Assembly (NCBI GenBank): GCA_964626495.1
Contig: CAZVFT010000038.1
Span: 1 to 22,665 of the forward strand
Origin: JACNLN01 sp964626495
Lineage (GTDB): Bacteria; Fidelibacterota; Marinisomatia; Marinisomatales; CAZVFT01
Reading direction: 5' to 3'
Length of the DNA: 22,665 bases
This document shows positions 1-10,290 of this stretch, in pieces. The notes below the pieces were generated by a model. The model worked only from the letters and a program-made list of their open reading frames with translations, ran no database searches and had not been told where the DNA came from. Position 1 is the first letter of the stretch. Each line of letters opens with the position of its first letter. A program made the position numbers and the translations under genes.

Positions 1-124
1 ATAATATCAAGCCGTTATCTATTGCTTTTATCGTTTTTCAGCAGACCCTATTTAATCTTGTTGGATTATAGCAATTAGTTTGTCCTAATTGGTAAGCGGG
101 AGTTAAAAATGTGGAAAAAAGTTG

Positions 125-2731
125 TTAGAAACCCAATTTAAATTTCAATCTGCCGCGTATTTCAGAGTAATTTTTATTGGGATCTACGAAATCTGTTACT
201 GTTACATGGTCGATGTTGAGACCTATATTTAAGTTTTTGGCAAATTTATATTGAATACCAAATTTTATAGTGAATTTTTGATTATCTATCTCTGGGGCAT
301 CTGGTAACTCTCCCTCCTTATATCCGTCTACATTGTTAAAGCCCGCAAAAGCATTAAGTGACTTATTGAAAAATTTGTATGAAACCTTCCCGCTCATTAC
401 GGCAAACTCAGTTTCCGTTTGAGCTGAATCTTCTGGTGTGTTGACTGAAAGACCACCACCAAGTGTCACAGCCATAGGAAAAGGAAAATTGAGAGAGAGA
501 GAACCAGTATAGGAACTGGTTAAAAAGTTTGTATTTGCTTCTGGTGTGGCATTTGCGTCATCGTAGTTCATTAACATAATATTCCCATTGATCCCTATAT
601 TAAAAGTACGAATAGTAAATTTGTAGGATGGGCTAATAGTATGTGTTACTGTTTCATTATTATTCAAAATGAAATTGTCATCTGTAGTGCTTACCCCCTC
701 AGGCAATGATCCTGTTCGCAGCATCGTTCTGATGGAATAATTTAACATAGGTAAATTTTTTATATTGAGTCCAACACCCAAGGAAACAGTTTTGGTAGTA
801 GTGGTTTGCGGTTTGGTATCACCAGCAACATTATCAAAAGTTTTTTCATATCCACCGGAGAGGGAGATCTGGTTTTTCCACAATCTCATCCGGGTGTTAG
901 TTTTCAAGCCTTGAATATCTGTTTGTACAGAAGCATTTCCCAAAGACGCAAAGTTGGCGGGAACTCTGAGATATTCCGCTTTTATATTGGCTGTTGTGAA
1001 ATAGAGGGGCATGGGTGAATGAAATTGAATCTTGTAGGTCCCCTTTTTTATCATATTATTCCATATATAATCTTTAGCATTAAAAGTTTCCATATCAGGG
1101 ATGGGAATTGAAAGTCCACGCCCTTCCGAACTACCCAGAATGAGATCATCTGTGATTTTAAATCCGAGAAGACTTTCAATAGATTCTAGGTCGGATTTTT
1201 TTATGCCCCCCTCCTCAATTAACAAGGAATCTTCAGCCATAACATCGTTCAATACTGATATAGCAGTTTCTACGGAAAGTATTGTCTTGTCGTGATTAAA
1301 ATGCAGGGTTGCATCTGTTCCCAACACCAGATTACCTAAAAACATATATTTGCCTTCCAATTCTGCATAAGGAATATCTACGCTGCTTATTAAATCATAA
1401 GCTCGAAATCCGCTAATACCAAGATTGAAGTGTCGGAAAAAATCCAATTCTGTTCGTAACCCAGATAGTTCGCGGGTCGCAATTCCTTTGGTATGGCTAA
1501 CATAAGTAAATTCAGAGCTATCTTCTGTTAGATATATCAATTGCCATTCAGTTGAATCGGGACTTTCTTCTGTAACGCTTTGAATTTGCTGTTTCGTTTC
1601 ACCATAAATAAAGGTTGTTTTCCACCAGCCTAATTTTAGTTGTGCAGTCAGACCCCGAACCCGTGTTCCTTTTAATGTCAATTCGGAAAATTGTGGGGAA
1701 TAGTCACCATACATGAAATCTAATAATGAAGAACGGATGTCAAACTTTAGTCTGTTTAATGGTTGTCTCCGCCTGTCTTTATCCACAGCATTTTGATCAA
1801 CAATATGGGCGTTAAGTAAAGCGGAAAAGTTAAATTTAAATTTTCCCAGTCTGAATTTCATCCTGGCATTAAGTTTGTGAAGATCAATAGGTCGGTTTTC
1901 AGGCTGGGGCTTTCCCGAGTAAGAATCATAATCGGTGTTTATGTCTATATTCCCCTTGAAACCGATCTTTTCTTTCCAGGACTCTTTTTCTTCTTCCGCT
2001 AAAATTTCCTCCTTACCTATGTTAAATGAAAAGCGCTTTTCAAATTGAACACCCCCAACATCAACTAACTGAAATATTACCTCATGCTGCCCTATCTCGA
2101 AAAGCTCTGATGGTACATAAGTAATTACATCTCGGGATAAAATGGCGTGTTGAGTAATATCATCACCATCAACGATGATATGAACATTGGTTAAATCAAT
2201 GTTTTCGTCAGGATCATAGACAGAAAGAATAACAATTTGTCCTCCACCCTCGTGGATTATCTCTGGATCGGGACTTAATAAGTTTACGGTAATATCGTCT
2301 GGTTTAATAGAAGCAAGGGGTGATAACACAGGTATTATTTTGGGGTTTTCTTCGCCATTTACTGGCCAGGTCGCTTGATTGTCATAAACATCTTTTGCCC
2401 AGAAGTAATAATAAAGTTTTCCGTGGGAAACGTCCTCTGCGGGTATTTCTGCGGTGTAATTCACATCCAGCACCATAGGTAAGCTTGAAAATCCTCCGAC
2501 AGGAGAAAATCGGTAGTATAACAAAACTTCTAAAATTTCAGATTGATCATTAACAATTGTTTCAAGGCGAATAGGGGATTCCAAAGCAAAGGTCTCAACG
2601 GGCTCAATCGGTACAAATGTTGGCGGTTGCCCATCATCCCAGATGTGTTCCATTTCTTCATCTTGACCTATAACCAAACTGTGAATGATTAAAAATGCAA
2701 ATAAAAGGATAGACAGGCTTTTGATTCTCAT
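125..2731 (-). CDS. Outer-membrane beta-barrel protein with N-terminal Ig-like domains
   Basis: The 868-residue product has a Sec signal peptide (residues 1-22, hydrophobic core then IGQ). Residues ~25-140 and ~145-240 look like two Ig/FN3-like beta-sandwich domains; the second contains a VYDPDENIDL segment and a VDGDDIT turn. From ~255 to the end the sequence alternates polar and hydrophobic residues, is rich in aromatics, and ends in a short strand finishing with Phe868. These are marks of an outer-membrane beta-barrel with a C-terminal BAM signal. A YGDYSPQFSELTLKGTRVRG segment (341-360) resembles large FCB barrel proteins, but I cannot name the family. It is the last gene of the minus-strand operon: its ATG lies 2 nt after the FecR stop, preceded by a GGGGGG Shine-Dalgarno-like run. 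Likely role: surface or export component working with the FN3 protein. The barrel call is fairly sure; the function is unknown. Confidence 0.75.
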   Translation of the reverse strand: MRIKSLSILLFAFLIIHSLVIGQDEEMEHIWDDGQPPTFVPIEPVETFALESPIRLETIVNDQSEILEVLLYYRFSPVGGFSSLPMVLDVNYTAEIPAEDVSHGKLYYYFWAKDVYDNQATWPVNGEENPKIIPVLSPLASIKPDDITVNLLSPDPEIIHEGGGQIVILSVYDPDENIDLTNVHIIVDGDDITQHAILSRDVITYVPSELFEIGQHEVIFQLVDVGGVQFEKRFSFNIGKEEILAEEEKESWKEKIGFKGNIDINTDYDSYSGKPQPENRPIDLHKLNARMKFRLGKFKFNFSALLNAHIVDQNAVDKDRRRQPLNRLKFDIRSSLLDFMYGDYSPQFSELTLKGTRVRGLTAQLKLGWWKTTFIYGETKQQIQSVTEESPDSTEWQLIYLTEDSSEFTYVSHTKGIATRELSGLRTELDFFRHFNLGISGFRAYDLISSVDIPYAELEGKYMFLGNLVLGTDATLHFNHDKTILSVETAISVLNDVMAEDSLLIEEGGIKKSDLESIESLLGFKITDDLILGSSEGRGLSIPIPDMETFNAKDYIWNNMIKKGTYKIQFHSPMPLYFTTANIKAEYLRVPANFASLGNASVQTDIQGLKTNTRMRLWKNQISLSGGYEKTFDNVAGDTKPQTTTTKTVSLGVGLNIKNLPMLNYSIRTMLRTGSLPEGVSTTDDNFILNNNETVTHTISPSYKFTIRTFNIGINGNIMLMNYDDANATPEANTNFLTSSYTGSLSLNFPFPMAVTLGGGLSVNTPEDSAQTETEFAVMSGKVSYKFFNKSLNAFAGFNNVDGYKEGELPDAPEIDNQKFTIKFGIQYKFAKNLNIGLNIDHVTVTDFVDPNKNYSEIRGRLKFKLGF

Positions 2732-2733
2732 TT

Positions 2734-3921
2734 TCAGCTACCCCCCTGTTTACGAGGCTTAATTTCAATTTTTAGACTGATGGTTTTATCTGGATTTTCA
2801 GTGGGTGTAATTTTAACTATTTCATACTCACCAGTATCCAGCTTTTGTAAAATTTCATTAATATCTCCCTTGCCAATAGAGAATGTAGAAGCTTTCAAGG
2901 TGCGGTTTTTTAACAATTCTTTTAATTCGGAAAACCCCTTCTTATTTATGATACTTTCAATTTTACTCTGCATCGTGCGTTTCTGGGTTTTAGTCTGATA
3001 GAAATTGAGAATTAACTTTTGCGATTCAGCATCATCTGCAGTGACAACAATTGCGGGATTGCCATCTTTTAAAGATTTAACCAAGACAGTTCCTTTTCCA
3101 CCTGCTATCAATGAGGTGACCGAGTTGCTCCATGTAGAGCCATCTCCTGAAATTTGCAGCCACTCAACATCAGCAGAAATGGAAACATCACCATCAAAAT
3201 CGCGAGCGTAAGTTTTTTTCTTATTGTCAATAACTTGAATGGCTACTTTTAAGGGGTCATTGATTGGTTGACGTCCAGTTTTTTCGGGTTTTAAATTGAA
3301 ACCCCAGGTGGGCTCAATAGTCTTCTGCCATACTGGAAGGTTAGACTTTGAAATTTTCTTCGGAGGTTCTGGGGGTTGTCCAACTGATGTCTTAGAAGCC
3401 ATCATTTCCCGGGCAAGAACACTACCCAGCTCGTTTTGGAATTCAACAATTCCGGCAACAACAATTAGCGTGGAGGTTTGTTCAAATGTATCCATTTCGA
3501 GATCGAATTCTGTTCCCTTTACTGATGCCACAGAAACAGGAGTAGTTACTTTAAATTCACTCTGTTTCCGTTTCTTTACCTTTGTCCAAAGCTCACCTTG
3601 CTTGAGGTACAGCTTAGTTGCCTGTTCGTAGGGGGAAAGTCGCTGGCTGGAAAGTTCAATTTCACTGTTTTCGTGAATTTTTAGCATGGTAGCATCAAGG
3701 AAGATAATTGCTACAAACACATTGTCGCCCGTTTTAATCCAATCACCTGAAGATAGAATTTGACCCTTGTAAGCAGGGGAGTAGTTTCCCCCCTTAGCAG
3801 GTTTAACAAGAACATTTCCTTTTATTTTAGCAACTGCACCAATTTTCTGAACTTCTGCTATTAATAGCGTGCAGGTCAAAATAGGAATCAGAAGGAGCTT
3901 CGTTAAAGTTATAAGTTTCAT
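2734..3921 (-). CDS. FecR-domain periplasmic protein
   Basis: The 395-residue product has a signal peptide (1-22). A FecR fold spans ~30-185. It starts GAVAKIKGNVLVKPA, continues with the SSGDWIKTGDN turn and the LYLKQGELWTKV strand, and has the family hallmark TTPVSVASVKGTEFDLE at ~127-142. A proline-rich linker (183-190) leads to a beta-rich C-terminal half (~225-395) that I do not recognise. FecR domains are best known from sigma/anti-sigma signalling, but signal-peptide versions without a cytoplasmic anti-sigma segment are common envelope proteins in FCB bacteria. No ECF sigma factor gene is in the window, so a structural or sensory periplasmic role is more likely than iron regulation. 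The ATG lies 11 nt after the upstream stop, and that stop overlaps a strong GGAGGTGG ribosome binding site, suggesting coupled translation. Confidence 0.85.
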   Translation of the reverse strand: MKLITLTKLLLIPILTCTLLIAEVQKIGAVAKIKGNVLVKPAKGGNYSPAYKGQILSSGDWIKTGDNVFVAIIFLDATMLKIHENSEIELSSQRLSPYEQATKLYLKQGELWTKVKKRKQSEFKVTTPVSVASVKGTEFDLEMDTFEQTSTLIVVAGIVEFQNELGSVLAREMMASKTSVGQPPEPPKKISKSNLPVWQKTIEPTWGFNLKPEKTGRQPINDPLKVAIQVIDNKKKTYARDFDGDVSISADVEWLQISGDGSTWSNSVTSLIAGGKGTVLVKSLKDGNPAIVVTADDAESQKLILNFYQTKTQKRTMQSKIESIINKKGFSELKELLKNRTLKASTFSIGKGDINEILQKLDTGEYEIVKITPTENPDKTISLKIEIKPRKQGGS

Positions 3922-3932
3922 TCACCACCTCC

Positions 3933-6900
3933 TCAATCGGGTTCTGAATATGAAAAATCAATTTCAATCACCCCGGATGCTGTAGTAAATATTGCCGTGG
4001 TACTGGGATCTCCAATAGCATTACCATCTTGATCAAGAGCAACGACTTGCCAGTAATACGTTGTATCGTAATCCAAAACTGGTACGCCAGATTGTGGGTA
4101 TTGGAATTGAGCTTCACTTATGTTACTGTTTTGATAAAATATTTGAGAAAAATCTTCATTGTAACTAAAGCTTATTCCATAAAAATTGGCATTTTCCACC
4201 GTTTGCCATATAAACAGAGGAGTTATTGTCTCTGTGGTAGTGCCCACCGGTGATGATAATACAGGAATGTTCTCACTGGATAATTGAAAACTAAGCACTT
4301 GACTAAAATCGCCAAGAGGCAGTTCCTCTCCAAGTGCACAAACTTTCCAGAAATAGGTGATACCAAATTCGAGTGGTTCGGCGCCGGAAGAGGGGTATTG
4401 GACAGCTGTTTCTACCAAATTATCCGATTGCCATTTAATTTCATCGAACTCCTCAGAGCTACTAACCATAATTTCATAATGTACAGCTGCCTCTATGGGT
4501 TGCCATTGGAAGGTTGGGTGTGCAGTAGAAACGACACTACCGGAAGCAGGCGCTTCCAGCTGAACAATATATAGATTGGTAATGGAAAAAACTCTGGCAG
4601 CTGTCCAAGCACCTAAACTATTTCCCTCATTATTCAATGGTCGGATACGCCAGTAATAAGACTGATCGAATTCCAGGATGGGGTCTTCCTGGGGATATGT
4701 GAATTGAGTTGCACCAGTTTGAAACTCCCAAGCTTCAGAAAAATCTGCATTGCTGGCGAACTGGAGTTGGTAAGCAGCAACACCTTCTGCAGATTCCCAA
4801 GAAAACAGAGGAAAGGCGGTGGAAATATTGGCGCCATCGGCAAGCTCCTGAACGTTAATGTTGATGGCTGAAGGGGTAGTAAAACTTGCTACGTCGCTGG
4901 CTATACCGATTGGATTACCATCGCTATCAAAGGCTTGTACCTGCCAGTAGTAACTAATATCGTTCAGGAGAATTTCCTCTTGAACGGTTATTTCAGTACT
5001 TGGGACAACTTCAAATATTACGACTGTTTCTAATGCATCATCAGTAGCCATTGTTAACTGGTAAGAAACGGCTTCTGAAACGGCACCCCAACTCAGCTGA
5101 GGAGTTAGAGAATTCACAGGCGTTCCTACGGGGGACAGCAAGGTAACCTGTTCTAGTGATGGTGTAAAGAAGGTTGCAGTTTCGGAGATGCCAGCTAAGC
5201 TCTCACCTGCGGCATTCAGAGCGTCCACGTGCCAGTAATAATTTGTACCCTCGCTAAGGGCGGTAGCTTCGGTTACAATATATTGATTGTTTTCTACCAC
5301 CTGGTCCAACAGGATATTTGTGTACTCAACATCTATGGAGATTTGAATGTGATAGTTAGCTGCATTTTCGTTGGAGCTCCAGGAAAGTGTAGGCATCAGG
5401 GATTCAACCCCCGTTCCGTTTGGCGTTAAACCAGTAACCGGAAAAACAGAGCTGGTATTAAAATAGTCAACACTGGAAAGGCTTAGTATCTCACCATCAT
5501 CTGCCAGGGTAGCTACGCGCCAGTAGTAAGTAGAAGCGTTCTGTAGCAGAGAGGCTGATTCGGGATATTGGGCGCTGGTTTGACTGGTTGTTAGATTCCA
5601 GAGAATGTTATCAAACTGGTCTTCAGAACCAAGTTCAATTAAATACTCAGCAGCCTGTTCTACAAGGCTCCAGGAGAATTCTGGCAAGAGTGTGGTCTCA
5701 GCACCACCTACAGGGGAATTTAGAACAGCATCCGGCACGGTTTCCGTTTGGAAAAAGCCGATGTCGCTGGGGGTACCAAATGATGAACCTTCTTCGTTCA
5801 GACCCTGAACGCGCCAGTAATAAGACGTACCCCAGTCCAATTCATCCATAGAAAATGGATAGGTGGTGACTTGAACTGTCTGGCTCAACACGATGGCAGC
5901 AAAGTCCTCGGTCAAGGAGATCTCTAGAAGATATGATGCAGAGGGGGGTATCGAAGCCTCCCAGACAAACAGTTCGGCGCCAAGTACAGGCGGAACGATA
6001 TTTGGAATAAATAAACTAATCACTGTAGAAGGGATACCATGGGGACCGTCTTCATCAATAGCATAAGCTTGGATGTAATATAGCTGTCCAAATTCAAGCG
6101 GTGGAGCGTCTGCGGGATATGGAATTACAAGTAAATTTGTTGGCTCAGCCTCCCATAGAATTACGGACATATCCGTTTCTGTTGAAACGAGGACTACATA
6201 CTCAGTAGCACCAGTTACCGTGTTTATAATTTCAAAACTTGGGAATAAACTGCCGGGGTCGCGGGAAATAGAAAGTCCAACCTGTTCATCCGATCCGGGT
6301 TTGATTGGAATGTTGACGATTTGAACGTCGGATGGTAAGCCGTGTGCTTCTCCATCAATTGCGCCCTGTAATTGCACAAAATAAGCAATTCCCCAGTCAA
6401 CCAGGGTGGGATCAGGAGCGAAAGGGAAGTTCCCAACTAATACTACATCCTGAAACAGGATGTTGTTCATATCCTGATCCTGGGCAAGGGTAACTACGTA
6501 TTCAGTTGCTCCTTCAACACCAGAAACGAGTGTTAGAACTATTTCCCGGGGGTTGGTAGGGTTAATTGATGGTGAAAATTCTGGCTGGGAGTAAGTTCCC
6601 GGTTGAGCTGGAATAGTAATGATTTCTATACTGCTTGGAAGGCCATGGGGTTGACCATCAACAAAAGCTGAGACTTGGACGTAATAGGTTGTTTCATATT
6701 GGAGGATAGTAGCCGCATCGGTTAGCTCTATTGGGAAAGAAGTGATGTCTTCATGAGTCAATACAGCGTTGGTCATTTCTAAATCTTCAGCTATGGTTGC
6801 AGTGTAGGTGGTGGCATTTGCTACACCACTAATAAGGTTGATAATGGGAATGCGAACATCTATAGTTGACAGCGATATAGAAATCTGAACTTGATCGGAT

Positions 6901-9815
6901 GCTCCTGGTGGGTCAAGGGTGAAAAATTCCACAACATCTGATGGTAAGCCAGAAGGAGCGCCGCTGGCGTCCTCTCCTACCACCTGAATGTAGTAGGCAG
7001 TATTGTAGTCCAATTCTATATCATTTTCGGTGATGGTAATTGTATTCTGAGTAACACCAAAGGTCTCCCAGATAATGTTAACCAGATAATCATTATCGTC
7101 AGTATCCCCAGAGTTGGAAAGCATAATGTGTGTTGATACAGCATTGGCGACGCTGGTAAAGTTAACCATGGGGGAGCGGGGGGCATCATCGGAAATTGAA
7201 ACCTGCACCTCGGGTTGATCTGAAGCACCAGGTTGCTCCGGGACGGTAATTTGCATAATCTGGCCATCAAGACCGTGGCGCTCTCCGTCTTTATAAGCCA
7301 AAATTTGTAAATAGTAATTTCCAAGAAAATCGAGAATGTCTACTATGTCTGACCAGATATAGGGGAAACTGGTAATTTCTCCAGTCTCGGCAGTAATATT
7401 TTCCATTGAAGGATCATCAGAAAGGGAAATGACGTAAGCTGTTGCATCTGTTACCCCATTTACCAAGCTGATGATAAGAATACGGGGGTCATTCACATCA
7501 AAGTCGATAGAAATTTCAGGTTGATCAGATGCTCCAGGCATTTCCAGAGTTTCAAAAGGAACCACGTCAGATGGGAATGAATGCGTCAACTCGTCTTTCA
7601 TTGCAACTACTTGGGTATAATATTGAGTACTATACTCGAGTTCAAATTCGTCGGGCGTCAGATTAAAAGTTATTTGGGTTAAGTCCTCAATTTCCCATAA
7701 CTGATCTGACAACAGCTGATCGTCCCCAACCTCATTAGTCTCGGAAATCATTAAGTGATAGTAATCAGCATTGAGGACGGGCGAAAACGAGAATTGAATC
7801 TGTATCGGTCCCAAGAGAGTGACATACAAATCCGGGGCGGGTTCGAGGGGTCTTTCCATAGTAGTGAAAAACCAGGGGTCGCTGGGTGGACCGGGATTTT
7901 CGTTAACATCTAACGGGATAATCTTCCAGTAATAGTTTGTTCCATACTCAAGAGGATAATCGCCATCGGTTGGATATTGATAGAAAGTTCCATTGATAAT
8001 AGTTGTAAACAGGGGGTTTTCAACTTCAGGGTCGTCGCTGTCGGATAAATTGAACTCGTAGGATGGCACAGCTACAGCACCCTCCCAGGAAAATATTGGG
8101 TTTAATGGTAAATCAATTTCCTGATGGTTTGGGGTTAATAAATTGATTGATGTGACTGAAAAGGTACCAATTTCTGTATAATCATCTAAGGATCCTACCA
8201 GGTTTCCATTGGAATCCAAAACCAGTAATTTCCAATAATAGGTTTGTCCAGGATACAAGCCCTGCATAGCATCCGTGGGGAATTGATAGGGTAATGTTGT
8301 AATGACTTCACTGAAAACATTAGCAATATCTACTGTTTCGTCTTCTGGATCACTGATACGCAGTTCAAATGCAGCAATATCATTAGGAACGTTCGCATTA
8401 AAAGTTGGAAGAACCGTGTTAACTGTTTCCCCTGCGAGCGGTTCTGAAAGCGTCATACTTTCGATGCTGAAAGAAGCTATATCACTCCAGGGGGAAACCT
8501 CACCGCTGGGATTTATTCGTACTTTCCATTTATATTCCTTTCCCGGCATAAGCCCGGGAGCATCGATAGGATATTGGAAAGGAATGCTTTGAATCGGGTC
8601 GCTCTGCCAGATTGGATTTTCTACCTCGGGATCATCTGCATCACTTAGCCAGATTTCATATTCATCTGCACAGGCGATCTGATCCCAGCTAAAAGTTGAA
8701 CGAACGGTTGTCTCGACACCCCCCACCGCAGGAGAGCTGATTTTGTCTTGCGTGATGATACTTCCATAATTAAAAATTCTTATTTCACTTTCGATAGGTT
8801 CTGGCCATCCCCAGACTCCTTCGAATCCTGCCATATCGAAATCCAGAACAACATTATCTGGGATGTATTCCCGCGCACCTACTCGCCACACATATTGATA
8901 ACCACAGGCTAAATCTCTGTCACCTGAGGGGAATTGAATGGAAATTGTTTGTACGCTCCCGGATTCATAAATATGGTAAATATCATTGTAGTCATCATCC
9001 CAGTTGGAGTCAAAAAATGTGAGGTTGGCATCTTCTAGGGCATCTTCATAGCTGGAATGAAGTTCGGGATTGAATTGAGCAACTTTGATTCTGTAATCAA
9101 TAATAACCCCGGAGCGGAAACCTGGAGAATCCCACCTAAACCAGGGGTATGGATCCACGACGTCAGCATCATAGATCGGTTCCTGAAGAGCAATGGTGTT
9201 GACAAGAATGTTTCCTATCGAAGAACCAGACAACTGTGCTACAGAATCTGACCAACTCCAACTTTGATTATATATATAGGTGTGATCCCATGACAGATCA
9301 CGAATTTCGTTTTCATCAGTTTCGATAACTTCTCTTGCACCGCTATCCCAATCATTCCATGACAAACCGCGCCAAGCGATCATTTTAATATCATAATCTC
9401 CTGCAGGAAGGTATCCCTGGTCTCTTATTAGATCTTCAAGTTCTGGGGCAAGTTCAAAAACCCACATGTTTCCACTTTCTTCACTGAAATCTGCAGTGTA
9501 ACGAACGACGATTTCACCGGGCTGTATTACTATTTCTTTTGTTACTCCCCAGGCAACAGGTTGATCAACGGTTAGCCCCGATATGTTATACGCTTCCATC
9601 CTAAACTCAATGAAAACCGTATCCTCTGCTGATGTTTTGTTATGAACTGTTAACAGCCAGAGGTTGATGTTAGGGTCATCCCAATCGGCAAGGTTAAATT
9701 GACCCGTAGGTAAAAGCTGTACTTCAACATCAATCTCCGTTCCTAATCCACCAGCATATATATTTGCAAGAAAAGAGAGTATAAGAATGGGTAGAATATT
9801 TATTTCCTTTTTCAT
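3933..9815 (-). CDS. Giant secreted protein with about 17 FN3-like repeats
   Basis: The 1960-residue product has a signal peptide (1-21, ending IYA-G). Residues ~22-210 form a unique beta-rich domain. From ~215 to ~1950 it is a chain of ~100-residue FN3-like repeats. Each repeat has a PxFSW strand, a YxIxLS strand and a Tyr-Tyr-Trp-x-Val type strand near its end; I place the latter at ~308, 428, 527, 629, 732, 834, 941, 1044, 1145, 1246, 1332, 1430, 1526, 1622, 1720, 1821 and 1920. The protein ends without a visible T9SS sorting domain, LPXTG motif or membrane helix. It is the first gene of the minus-strand operon, with a GAGGT ribosome binding site 5 nt before the ATG. Such proteins act as cell-surface filaments, adhesins or scaffolds. 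Its operon partner barrel may present or secrete it, but that is inferred. No catalytic domain was seen. Confidence 0.85.
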   Translation of the reverse strand: MKKEINILPILILSFLANIYAGGLGTEIDVEVQLLPTGQFNLADWDDPNINLWLLTVHNKTSAEDTVFIEFRMEAYNISGLTVDQPVAWGVTKEIVIQPGEIVVRYTADFSEESGNMWVFELAPELEDLIRDQGYLPAGDYDIKMIAWRGLSWNDWDSGAREVIETDENEIRDLSWDHTYIYNQSWSWSDSVAQLSGSSIGNILVNTIALQEPIYDADVVDPYPWFRWDSPGFRSGVIIDYRIKVAQFNPELHSSYEDALEDANLTFFDSNWDDDYNDIYHIYESGSVQTISIQFPSGDRDLACGYQYVWRVGAREYIPDNVVLDFDMAGFEGVWGWPEPIESEIRIFNYGSIITQDKISSPAVGGVETTVRSTFSWDQIACADEYEIWLSDADDPEVENPIWQSDPIQSIPFQYPIDAPGLMPGKEYKWKVRINPSGEVSPWSDIASFSIESMTLSEPLAGETVNTVLPTFNANVPNDIAAFELRISDPEDETVDIANVFSEVITTLPYQFPTDAMQGLYPGQTYYWKLLVLDSNGNLVGSLDDYTEIGTFSVTSINLLTPNHQEIDLPLNPIFSWEGAVAVPSYEFNLSDSDDPEVENPLFTTIINGTFYQYPTDGDYPLEYGTNYYWKIIPLDVNENPGPPSDPWFFTTMERPLEPAPDLYVTLLGPIQIQFSFSPVLNADYYHLMISETNEVGDDQLLSDQLWEIEDLTQITFNLTPDEFELEYSTQYYTQVVAMKDELTHSFPSDVVPFETLEMPGASDQPEISIDFDVNDPRILIISLVNGVTDATAYVISLSDDPSMENITAETGEITSFPYIWSDIVDILDFLGNYYLQILAYKDGERHGLDGQIMQITVPEQPGASDQPEVQVSISDDAPRSPMVNFTSVANAVSTHIMLSNSGDTDDNDYLVNIIWETFGVTQNTITITENDIELDYNTAYYIQVVGEDASGAPSGLPSDVVEFFTLDPPGASDQVQISISLSTIDVRIPIINLISGVANATTYTATIAEDLEMTNAVLTHEDITSFPIELTDAATILQYETTYYVQVSAFVDGQPHGLPSSIEIITIPAQPGTYSQPEFSPSINPTNPREIVLTLVSGVEGATEYVVTLAQDQDMNNILFQDVVLVGNFPFAPDPTLVDWGIAYFVQLQGAIDGEAHGLPSDVQIVNIPIKPGSDEQVGLSISRDPGSLFPSFEIINTVTGATEYVVLVSTETDMSVILWEAEPTNLLVIPYPADAPPLEFGQLYYIQAYAIDEDGPHGIPSTVISLFIPNIVPPVLGAELFVWEASIPPSASYLLEISLTEDFAAIVLSQTVQVTTYPFSMDELDWGTSYYWRVQGLNEEGSSFGTPSDIGFFQTETVPDAVLNSPVGGAETTLLPEFSWSLVEQAAEYLIELGSEDQFDNILWNLTTSQTSAQYPESASLLQNASTYYWRVATLADDGEILSLSSVDYFNTSSVFPVTGLTPNGTGVESLMPTLSWSSNENAANYHIQISIDVEYTNILLDQVVENNQYIVTEATALSEGTNYYWHVDALNAAGESLAGISETATFFTPSLEQVTLLSPVGTPVNSLTPQLSWGAVSEAVSYQLTMATDDALETVVIFEVVPSTEITVQEEILLNDISYYWQVQAFDSDGNPIGIASDVASFTTPSAININVQELADGANISTAFPLFSWESAEGVAAYQLQFASNADFSEAWEFQTGATQFTYPQEDPILEFDQSYYWRIRPLNNEGNSLGAWTAARVFSITNLYIVQLEAPASGSVVSTAHPTFQWQPIEAAVHYEIMVSSSEEFDEIKWQSDNLVETAVQYPSSGAEPLEFGITYFWKVCALGEELPLGDFSQVLSFQLSSENIPVLSSPVGTTTETITPLFIWQTVENANFYGISFSYNEDFSQIFYQNSNISEAQFQYPQSGVPVLDYDTTYYWQVVALDQDGNAIGDPSTTAIFTTASGVIEIDFSYSEPD
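3966..9173 (-). repeat. Array of ~100-residue FN3-like coding repeats in two classes
   Basis: About 17 tandem units lie within the giant protein. Units in residues ~360-655 and ~1360-1945 are of the Trp class: they open with a SPVGG..ETT..PxFSW pattern and end with YYW[RKQ]V. Six central units (residues ~660-1270, about 6006-7838) form a second class. They often start PGASDQPE, lack the second Trp (YYxQV or YYIQA), and end HGLPSDV or similar. The copies are well diverged, so the expansion is old rather than an assembly artefact. Confidence 0.75.
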
Positions 9816-9995
9816 CTAAGACCTCATCAGGTTATTTACTATTTATTTTCTTATAAAAGCGACTTTATTATGCACCAACTTAAAAATTTTAGATTATTTA
9901 TTGTAAATTCTCGCATATAATGAAATTAATAACACTATTTCCCCTTTTCAAAGTATATATATCTTTTTATTGTCTTACAATAGTTAAATACTAAA

Positions 9996-10011
9996 GGTGA
10001 TTTATGTCACA
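9996..10011. promoter_or_regulatory. CRP/FNR-like palindrome
   Basis: GGTGA, six bases, TCACA: one mismatch from the TGTGA-N6-TCACA palindrome bound by CRP-type regulators. It lies ~180 bp upstream of the FN3 protein start and ~735 bp before the promoter of the rightward operon, so the leftward operon is the more likely target. A single match of this length in AT-rich DNA can arise by chance. Confidence 0.3.
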
Positions 10012-10290
10012 TAACATCTTTTATACATCAATCAAATAGGGATAAACATTTTAGGTTTTCAAGATTTCAATAATTATGTGGAAAATAGGGATTTGAATAG
10101 AACTTTTATTAGGATTTACCGTAAAATATGCCAACCGTAGAGATTCTCATAGCTTTAAAAATCGAAGAAGAAACAAAAAATTTCATATTGTTTATCACAT
10201 TTTGGTTTAAAGCTAAGTTATTTAACCTTAATTCACCAGTTTTTGAATGTTAGTAAAACTATAGTGTAACTTGAGTATGTTGTCGTCAAT

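Noticed and set aside
72..91. CAATTAG / CTAATTG inverted repeat downstream of the large barrel gene, as a terminator
   Set aside because: Short AT-rich stem with no T-tract in the minus-strand direction.
3933..9815. Type IX secretion substrate
   Set aside because: The C-terminus has no recognisable T9SS sorting domain; it ends right after the last FN3-like unit.
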